Of a stretch of DNA of 64,000 bases, positions 56,707 to 64,000 are shown piece by piece. Every line of letters starts with the position of its first letter. The first letter of the stretch is position 1. The position numbers and the translations under genes are program-made. This stretch comes from Chamaecyparis obtusa. Taxonomy: Eukaryota > Streptophyta > Pinopsida > Cupressales > Cupressaceae. The DNA lies in NCBI GenBank assembly GCA_027943335.1, contig BSBK01002161.1, forward strand, positions 627,001-691,000, given 5' to 3'. Under the pieces are notes generated by a model. That model saw nothing but the letters and a program-made list of their open reading frames with translations. It did not search any database and was not told the DNA's origin.

Positions 56707-57426
56707 GTCTTAGCGTGTCAGATTAATCTGCTTGCTTTGTTTGGGTTAAAAGTGAAGAGGTGTCAAAACCTTGAATCTGGAGCCAAGTCCCCTTGTGGTA
56801 TACTATTGTGAGTCATCTTTAGAGAGGGTTAACCGTAGCGGACAATCCCTTCACAGGGCAAACTGCATTGACGGAACCTCAAGCGGTAATAGCTATTTTC
56901 ACCATGGTAGTGACAACCGCTATATAAATGTCCTTGTGGAAGAAATCTCCACGGGTATGGTTCATTGTTGGGTTGTCAGATCTCCCTAGCAGCTCTTGAA
57001 GATTAAGTTCTCGGACTGTGTCAAAACCTTGGTGCGCCGAGATTGGAGTTCACCCCGTTGAATCATAAAAGTTGCAGAGTCAAACCATTACTAAAAACCC
57101 TAGAGAGGCCAATTTTTCACTTTCAGGTATATGTGCGTTATTGCAAAACTTTTTTAGAACATACACAATTAGTACTCTCAGGGATTAGCACAATTTGGTC
57201 ACTTGAATGTTCATGCGCAAGGTTGCTTTTGCCCTTGTTCATTGTTTTCAGACGTGCTTGGAATCACTTGCTTGCTATTCTGCGTGCTTATTTATCTACT
57301 TGGCTATTAAAAATGATCAAATCTGGTATAACCTTCAAAATCTGGACAATACAATTTGCAAACAATCCAAAACTGAAGACCTTACATTTTGCAAAAATTG
57401 ACGTAAAATCTTTTCTGGAGTCAAAA

Positions 57427-57559
57427 GTCATTTCAGGAAGTCAAAAGTCGTACGAGTTTTGTCAAGTGTCATTTCAGTATTACCCAACTGTCGTATGAGT
57501 TTAGCAACTGTCATTTCATAGACTACCCAGTGTCATACGAGTCTGCAGAGTGTCATTTG
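57427..57559 (+). repeat. 41-42 bp tandem repeat in gypsy C leader
   Basis: GTCATTTCA recurs at 57427, 57468, 57510 and 57552, with GTCGTACGAGT-like cores between. Confidence 0.75.
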
Positions 57560-58005
57560 GAAAAATTTGATAAAGTTGTCAGAAATTGTCAAATTGCAAG
57601 ATATCCAATGTTTCCAGCCTAGTTCCAGAATCTGTCAAAAATATCATTGTGTCAGGAACAGAGCAGTAGCTATTGAGCATTCTACCATTTTCTGAGTTTG
57701 ATCTTTTGAATCCGATCTAGTCTTCTGTTTGATCAATTTGAGTCCTTTTTATCTCGTGTCAAAACCTTGTCATAACTATCAATCTTCAATCAATCAATCT
57801 TCAAAAACAAACTAAGTGTTGAGAACTCATGTTCGCTATCTTTTGGGCAATCTATCCCATACATCCAGGGCACAGTTTCCTTCACCCACATCTCATCAGA
57901 TCATCAAAACTATCATAATCTTGACAAGGTTGTGTCATCCAATTTTCTCGAATCAAATTGTTCTTCAGTTGTCTTCATCCTTTTCTTCTGTTTCATTCAA
58001 AGTTA

Positions 58006-59985
58006 ATGGTGGAGACCAGAGCTTCTTCACACAAGAAATCAGAAGAAACATCTCAGAACTTACTTTTGACCAATACCCCAGGTCCAACTCTTGAACAACT
58101 CATCAAGTCAGGTATCTACGAAGACGACGGTCTCGGTAACTTTCGATTAAAAACTGGTTACATACCTCCTCTCTCAACTCACAGAGGTAATCAACAAACT
58201 CCTCCTCAATCTATTCCAGGGAGCCCAAAAACTCCTACCATGTCTCAAGCAGGGAAAAACCATGGTTCTCTAGGAGGAGGATCCCAGGGACACCATTCTC
58301 AACATAATGCCGACCAAGACCCTACACCCTCTGAAATCCATCGGTGTCAGAATGACGATGAATTCAAAAGAATGATGAGGCATTTCTTGAAAATGGATAG
58401 AGAGGCATACTTTTTGCAATTAGCCCAAGAAGGAGCTAAACTTCCTCCTCACTTCAATGTCCAAGATATCATCACGCATGAGGAAGAAACTCCGATGACA
58501 GCCATAATGAACCAGCTGCACGCTATGCAGGTCAAAATGAATAAAATTGAGAAAGAGAAGGAACCCAAGGAATTCTCCATGGAGGCCCTTTGTCCTTTCC
58601 CTTTTGACAAAGACTTGTATATGCCTCCATTCCCAAAAAGAGTGGAGATACCAAAGTATGACAAATATGACAGACACTCTGATCCTCAAGATCATGTCAG
58701 AGAGTTCTGTACACAATCCATGGAATTCATGCATGAACCGACTTATCTAATGTGTCTTTTTCCTAGATCCTTGGGAGGAGCATCCATTTAGTGGTTTTCA
58801 AGATTACCTTCTATGATCAAAACTTTTGAGGAATTGATTAAATTGTTTTATCAACAATATTCCTACAATATTCAACATCTGATTACCATGATCGATATCT
58901 GTAACCTCAAGCAATATCCAGGGGAATCATTCCTAACTTTTCTCAAGAGGTGGCGAAAGAAGTTTTATTTATATGCTAGACCAATTCCCGAAATGGAGAA
59001 ACTTGAAATCTTTATCAATAACCTTGTTCCAGAGCTCAACTATCCATTGCAAATGCAAGATCATGTATCTTTTGATAAAATGGTGGATAATGCAATCAAG
59101 ATTGAGAAAGTACTTGTCAAGAAAGGAGAAATCACACTTCAAAAGGACAAGTCTGAATCGGGATCTAGCTCAAAAGATAAAAACAAGACCTGGAATAGAA
59201 ACAAAGGTATCATCTCTGACGGTGTTGTTGACACTATCCACACCCCATCAAAGGCACCAGCCTACAATCTCACCCTTGCCACCAAAGCCATTGAAGCTTT
59301 AGAGCAAAAATCTGCTGAACCATCTCCAAAGAAGCCATTCAAATGATGGGATAATAAATGAAAGTTTACTCCCCTGGGAGAATCTTTGGAATCTGCTCTG
59401 AGGACCCTGACAGCTGATAACATGATCTCTTTACCACAAATCCAAAAACCTGATCCAGATCCAAAACCATGTTGGTGGAAAGATAATGAATTTTGTGCTT
59501 TCCATCGAACTAAAGGCCACAGAACTAATGGATGCTTCCATTTGAAGCATACCATTCAAGACTTGATAGATCAAGGGGACATCACAATCGATAATCCTAC
59601 CAGCAATAATGATCACACAGCATTTACAGAACCTTTTCCACAACATGGCAAGGGAGTTTCCACTTCTCAGCCTAACATGGGGGCAAAAGTCAACTATGCC
59701 TACCCTGGAAATGATGCTGTCATCAATATGGTGGAACCATGCCTCTCTGAGAGCTGTAATGTCATCATGATTGTACGAAGAGATAGAAATCATTCCTCAG
59801 CTAATGCAGTTACCAAATCACAAGCTCAGATGCATCTGAAAGGACAAACACCAAATTCATTTGATGTCCCTAAGATACCTTTCAATCTCACATCTGCTTC
59901 TAAACAGAAGGTTGCCTTGAAATCTTCCAATCCAAAGGATACCAGACCTACATCTTACAGCATCGTACAACAACTCCAGCATACC
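58006..59985 (+). pseudogene. Gypsy C Gag
   Basis: Start ATG 58006 (MVETRASSHKKSEE). N-terminal region rich in Pro and Gln, then the Gag core (SLGGASI, TAG at 58789, then WFSRLPSMIKTFEELIKLF, FLKRWRKKF). TGA at 59344 and 59359 fit Arg codons CGA. A zinc-like motif CAFHRTKGHRTNGC lies near 59490-59530. All segments are in register, so stops alone break it. Confidence 0.88.
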
Positions 59986-60519
59986 AATGCCAAAATCTCT
60001 ATGTTTGAGTTACTTCGAATATCTCCAGCTCACCGAGATATCCTAGACAAAGCTTTGCTCAGCTCTAATGTTCCTGATGATCTAGATCTAGATAGGTTCC
60101 AGACTATGGTTGGTCATCTAACATCTCCGCAATATATCTCATTTTCAGAAGAGGATGACAACTCCCTAAGTCACCCACATAATCAGCCCTTGCACATAGA
60201 AGTCTTGATCGAGAACCGTCGAGTCAAACGTGTGTTGATAGATGGGGGCGCAGGCCTCAACATTTATTCTTACAACTTAATCACACAGTTGGGATTCTCA
60301 AAGATGTCTATTGATCCTCGAAAGAAGATCACCATAAAAGCCTATGATGAACAAGAAAGAGCTTCTAAAGGCACCATTGTCTTGCCCATCCGGGTGGGTC
60401 CAGTCATCAAAGATACCACATGTCAGGTGCTCGATCTACCATTGGCTTACAATATCCTTCTAGGGAGACCCTGGATACATGAAATGCAGGCTATTCCTTC
60501 AACATACCATCAATGCTTG
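59986..60519 (+). pseudogene. Gypsy C protease
   Basis: FELLRISPAHRDIL, then the retropepsin site VLIDGGAGLNIYSYNLITQ (Asp codon 60241-60243), VLDLPLAYNILLGRPWIHEM. The DGG form of the active site is common in Tat protease. In the left copy the same site reads DGGVGLNI. Confidence 0.87.
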
Positions 60520-62430
60520 AAATTTCCCTATGAAGGAGTGGAGGTTACTATCCCAGCTGATCTGAGTACAACTTGCAATACATTGAAGGAAAGTGTCGAT
60601 AAACTTGTTCCCAATAACAGAGAATCTTCCATCAAGCAACAAAATGTGGCTTCCACATCTAAGATGGATGACATTGCTAAAGAGATCAATATCAAAGAAA
60701 ATGGGATGGGAGAATACACTATAGAGCCAGTCTTGTCTCTAACATCTCTCCCAATCTCACCTAAGTCATATGGCCAATCCTTGAAGCAGTCTAAATTAGA
60801 ACCTAAGGAACCTATGGAAGCATACAAAAGACATTTTCTGGTGGAGCAAGTATCTAAACAATAATTTGAAGAGGATGAAGCTGTGCTGGCATGGCTATAT
60901 AAAGAGGATTCTGAATCTAAAATTGTTCAACCTAGTGAATCTATAGCATCTACAGTCCCTTCTAATTCATATGGTCTAGGAAACAAATTGATAGCCAAGA
61001 TGGGATATTCTGGTCAAGGACCTCTAGGAATTAGGGGAAAGGGTCTTGTGACCCCCATTTCACATATTGGTCGAGCCAAAAAAGATACTGGTGGCATAGG
61101 GTTTAAAAAGAAACCCTATCATCTCAGAGGTGGTTGCTCTCATGTCATAGAACAAATTGCACCAGGAGAACCCCTTCTTAAGAAAGAAGAAATAGAACCC
61201 TCTGATGATGATTCAGATAGCTCTTAGCTTATCCCCTATGAAAAATTGCTGAAAGAGATCAAAGATCTTCTTGATGATACAGATAATCCTATCAGAAGAA
61301 TTAATGTAGTAGAAACACAAGAACCTACTGTAGCGCAAGAGATGGTTGTACCACAAGAACCAACCAATCTTGAAGGCAATCAAACTGATCAAGAAGCAGG
61401 GGGTAGTTATTCTGACACTGATTCCCATGAATATGAATTCAAGTCAGAGACTGAGGGTAATCCTTCTTGGGGTATTCATCCTGATTTCACGCACTTTCTA
61501 AGATTTCCTAGAGATTCTGAATCAGAAGATGAGTCAAATGATTATGAATGGGGTGCCATTCCAGAAGAAGATGAGCTTATAACAGAGAAATCTATTGATG
61601 TTATTCACCAATATGTCTCTCAACCCAACGTAGGTCTAGAGCGAAACAATGAACTTAACGTGTCTGATCCACCTATGGCTGAAGAGGACTCCTATGATGA
61701 TGTTGAGCCTATTCACGAATTGAACATTCTGAGTTGTAATATCACCTTTGAACTTGAGCGTCAGGTTAGGACCAATGATGACATATCCACATCCGTGAAC
61801 GCCATATCCCAAGCCTTTCCCGCTTTGACTATCCAACGCCCTGATCTTATCGACCAAACTTCCACCAACCCAAACCATGGTATGTATACCTTCCCAAATG
61901 ACTATGCCCTTGCCTACTACCTCAATGCAGTTGAGCCTATGAGTACTTCCATCAGTGAACCAAGTGTCAGCATGACCGAGTCAGACATCAAATATCTTAG
62001 TAAAAAAAACAAGAGTAAAAAGAAAAAGAAAAAGAGTTCTAAGGGTGAAAACCACTTTGTGGTAGTCTCAGAACTGACAAAAGTAAAAATAAAAGACGTA
62101 TCTGAAGGTGAAAACCTCTCTGAGGCACCTAAGGATGAGATATTTGATGTCCTTCCAAGTCATTTACAGGATAGATCTCCAGTTCTGATTGAGCCAACTC
62201 AATCCATCAATTTGGGTACAACAGAGGAACCACAATTGGTACATGTAGCACAATCTCTATCAGACGAAGAGAAACAAAACTTCACTACCTTCTTATCAGA
62301 GAAAAAGATCAACTTTGCATGGAAATATTCAGATATGCCAGGATTGGATCCCAATCTCATTATGCACCATCTATCCATTGCTCCCGGAGTAAAACCAATC
62401 AAACAAAAATTGAGAAAGATGCATCCTCAT
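60520..62430 (+). pseudogene. Gypsy C spacer with G-patch
   Basis: Same frame as gag and RT. G-patch at about 60973-61110: YGLGNKLIAKMGYSGQG, PLGIRGKGLVTP, DTGGIGFKKK. TAA 60862 and TAG 61225 are the only stops. An acidic stretch and a Lys-rich patch (KNKSKKKKKK near 62010) precede RT. No enzymatic function is known for this spacer. Confidence 0.78.
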
Positions 62431-63080
62431 GTCGCACTCTTAGTCAAAGCAGAACTAGAAAAACTCCTAAAAGCTGGATTCATCTGTGTCATCGACTATG
62501 CTGAGTGGATTTCCAACATTGTACCTGTTTCAAAACCAGATGGTTCAATCAGAGTGTGCACGGACTTTAGAGATGTGAACAGAGCATGCCCTAAGGATGA
62601 CTTTCCACTACCTAACATTGATATGATAGTAGACATGACTGCGGGCTATGAAATGTATTCCTTAATGGATGGCTTTTCTGGATACAACCAAATCAAAATT
62701 GCTCCAGAAGATCAAGAGAAAATAGCTTTCACATGTGCGTGGGGAACTTTCTGTTGGAATGTTATGCCATTCGGACTCAAAAATGCTGGAGCTACATATC
62801 AAAGAGCAATGACATCTATTTTTCATGATATGATGCATAGAACAATGGAGGATTATGTAGATGATACCTTGGCAAAATCCATGATTAGAACTGAACATCT
62901 AACAGACTTGAGCATGATCCTCGATAGAATGGAAAAATTTAGTCTTCGACTAAATCCTAAAAAGTGTGCTTTTGGAGTCACTTCTGGAAAGCTCCTAGGA
63001 TACATCGTCTCCAAGAAAGGCATTGAAGTTGATCCAGCTAAGGTCAAGGCTATAATAGAGATGCAACCTCCCACAAATAT
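62431..63080 (+). CDS. Gypsy C reverse transcriptase
   Basis: Open in the gag-pol frame: SIRVCTDFRDVNRACPKDDF, MDGFSGYNQIKIAPEDQEK, MPFGLKNAGATYQRAM and catalytic YVDDTLAKS (62853-62864 covers the YVDD codons). No stop from 61228 to the end of the window. The RT itself looks intact; the upstream stops would still block expression. Confidence 0.92.
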
Positions 63081-63700
63081 TAGTCAAATGAGGACGTTGC
63101 AAGGTAGAGTTCAATCTATCAGAAGATTCATATCACAGCTAGCGGACATCTCACAGCCTTTTACAAAAACATTACATAAAGGTGTGACCTTTGCATGGAA
63201 TGAAGAATGTGAGAACAACTTTAAACATATCAAGAAGTATCTATCAAATCCACCTATATTGATGCCTCCTATTCATGGGAAGCCATTAATATTATATGTC
63301 TCCGCAAAAAATACATCACTGGGGGCATTGCTAGCACAGCATGATGAGAACAAGAAAGAAAGAGCCATCTACTATATCAGCCGAACTTTAGTGGCCTATG
63401 AGAAGAACTACTCAATGATAGAGAAGGCCTGTCTCGCTGTGATCTTTGCATCACAAAAATTGAGACACTACATGTTAGCTCATACTACTCATTTGGTAGC
63501 TAAAATTGATCCACTGAAATATCTCCTAAGCAAAGCTGCCCTCATAGGTAGACTAGCTAAATGGGTCATGCTCTTGAGCAAATTTGACATTGAATATGTT
63601 GAAAGAAAAGCTATCAAAGGACAGGTCATTGCTGATCAATTAGCTGAAGCACCACTGTTTGATGATACACCCATGCAAATGGAATTTCCCGATTCCTCTA
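63081..63700 (+). CDS. Gypsy C RNase H
   Basis: Connection IRRFISQLADISQP, then RNase H: LYVSAKNTSLGALLAQ, where the left copy has SETDTSLGALLAQ (the first Asp reads Asn here), NYSMIEKACLA, KIDPLKYLL and VIADQLAEAP. In frame with RT. Confidence 0.88.
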
Positions 63701-64000
63701 TCATGCACCTCTCTTCTAGAGCATGGCGATTATTCTTTGATGGCTCCTACACACAGAATGGATCCGGAGCAGGCATATTGTTCATTACTCCTCAAGGATA
63801 CTCGATACCCAAAGCATTCAGATTAAAGTTTCCTTGCACAAACAATATTGCTGAATATGAGGCACTTCTCAATGGTATGAAAATGGCAATACAGTGGAGA
63901 GTTACAGAGATGCACATTCATGGAGACTCACAACTGGTCATCCACCAGGTCAATGATGTGTACCAAACCAAAGATGAAAATCTCATTCCTTACAAGAGAA
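63701..64000 (+). CDS. Gypsy C archaeal-type RNase H, cut by window end
   Basis: WRLFFDGSYTQNGSGAGIL, EYEALLNGMKMA, HGDSQLVIHQ: three of four acidic residues seen before the sequence ends. It follows RNase H as usual for Tat, unlike gypsy B. Integrase would follow beyond 64000, as in the left copy. Confidence 0.88.

Larger units (their letters stand above)
55101..58005 (+). other. Gypsy C leader between LTR and gag
   Basis: 2.9 kb without a convincing gene. Holds a poly-A run (55620-55635), a 98-bp tandem duplication (56511-56706) and three 41-42 bp units (57427-57551). Leaders of this length are common in Tat elements. Confidence 0.65.
53870..64000 (+). mobile_element. Gypsy C: Tat-like Ty3/gypsy with G-patch, runs off the window
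   Basis: Starts TGTAATACCCC at 53870 in the gypsy B 3' LTR (likely target ACTGG). Contains an LTR, a long leader, then one gag-pol frame from 58006, open across protease, G-patch, RT, RNase H and archaeal-type RNase H to the window end. Same family as element 1-5892, in the opposite orientation. Only five stops in about 6 kb, so it is younger than the others. Confidence 0.9.

Noticed and set aside
57043..57498. 151-residue frame in the gypsy C leader
   Set aside because: It crosses the 41-42 bp repeat, has no family motif and lies in a leader region. Not supported as a gene.

Overview
This window is a block of plant nuclear DNA made almost entirely of LTR retrotransposons, stacked inside one another and mostly decayed. 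I see no host gene, rRNA, tRNA gene or CRISPR. AT-richness, very long LTRs, a Tat/Ogre-like Ty3/gypsy element with an archaeal-type RNase H, a chromovirus and several Ty1/copia families fit a large, slowly purged plant genome. A gymnosperm, probably a conifer, is my best guess, but the sequence does not prove the species.

Layout, left to right. (1) 1-5892, minus strand: gypsy C', truncated, carrying protease, G-patch, RT, RNase H, archaeal-type RNase H and integrase. (2) 5893-8746: copia 1, the 3' half of pol plus its 3' LTR. (3) 8747-21342: copia 2, into which copia 1 had inserted. It is split by a 4,337-bp solo LTR (10683-15019, duplication CCAGT), and its 3' LTR is split by a small gag-protease chromovirus (16340-20290, two 969-bp LTRs, duplication CTTGC). 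(4) 21343-25221: copia 3, whose integrase was hit by copia 2. (5) 25222-29285: chromovirus 4, whose protease region was hit by copia 3. (6) ~29286-30429: end of another copia LTR. (7) 30430-31936: 3' end of gypsy D. (8) 31937-53869: gypsy B, with a 6,080-bp 5' LTR that holds a long reading frame, an Arg-tRNA-like primer site, gag, protease, an RNase H placed before RT, RT, a worn RNase H and integrase. Its gag is interrupted by a complete 7,462-bp non-autonomous copia element (39558-47019). Its 3' LTR is interrupted by (9) gypsy C, 53870 to beyond 64000, plus strand, the same family as element 1.

The autonomous elements would supply Gag, protease, RT/RNase H and integrase. The copia element at 39558-47019 has Gag and a 1,051-codon unknown frame but no pol, so it would depend on enzymes from a relative. 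Nearly all coding frames are broken. In-frame stops are mainly TAG where Gln is expected, as CHG-methylation decay would produce.

The most interesting signals are these: a hairpin near the 3' end of every copia LTR whose arms covary between families; inverted repeats that bracket the polypurine tract and 3' LTR start in copia elements; two long unknown reading frames, one inside a gypsy LTR and one inside a copia element, that look alike in layout; an archaeal-type RNase H lying upstream of RT in one gypsy lineage and downstream of it in the other; and RCCGAC cores just upstream of LTR TATA boxes in three families.
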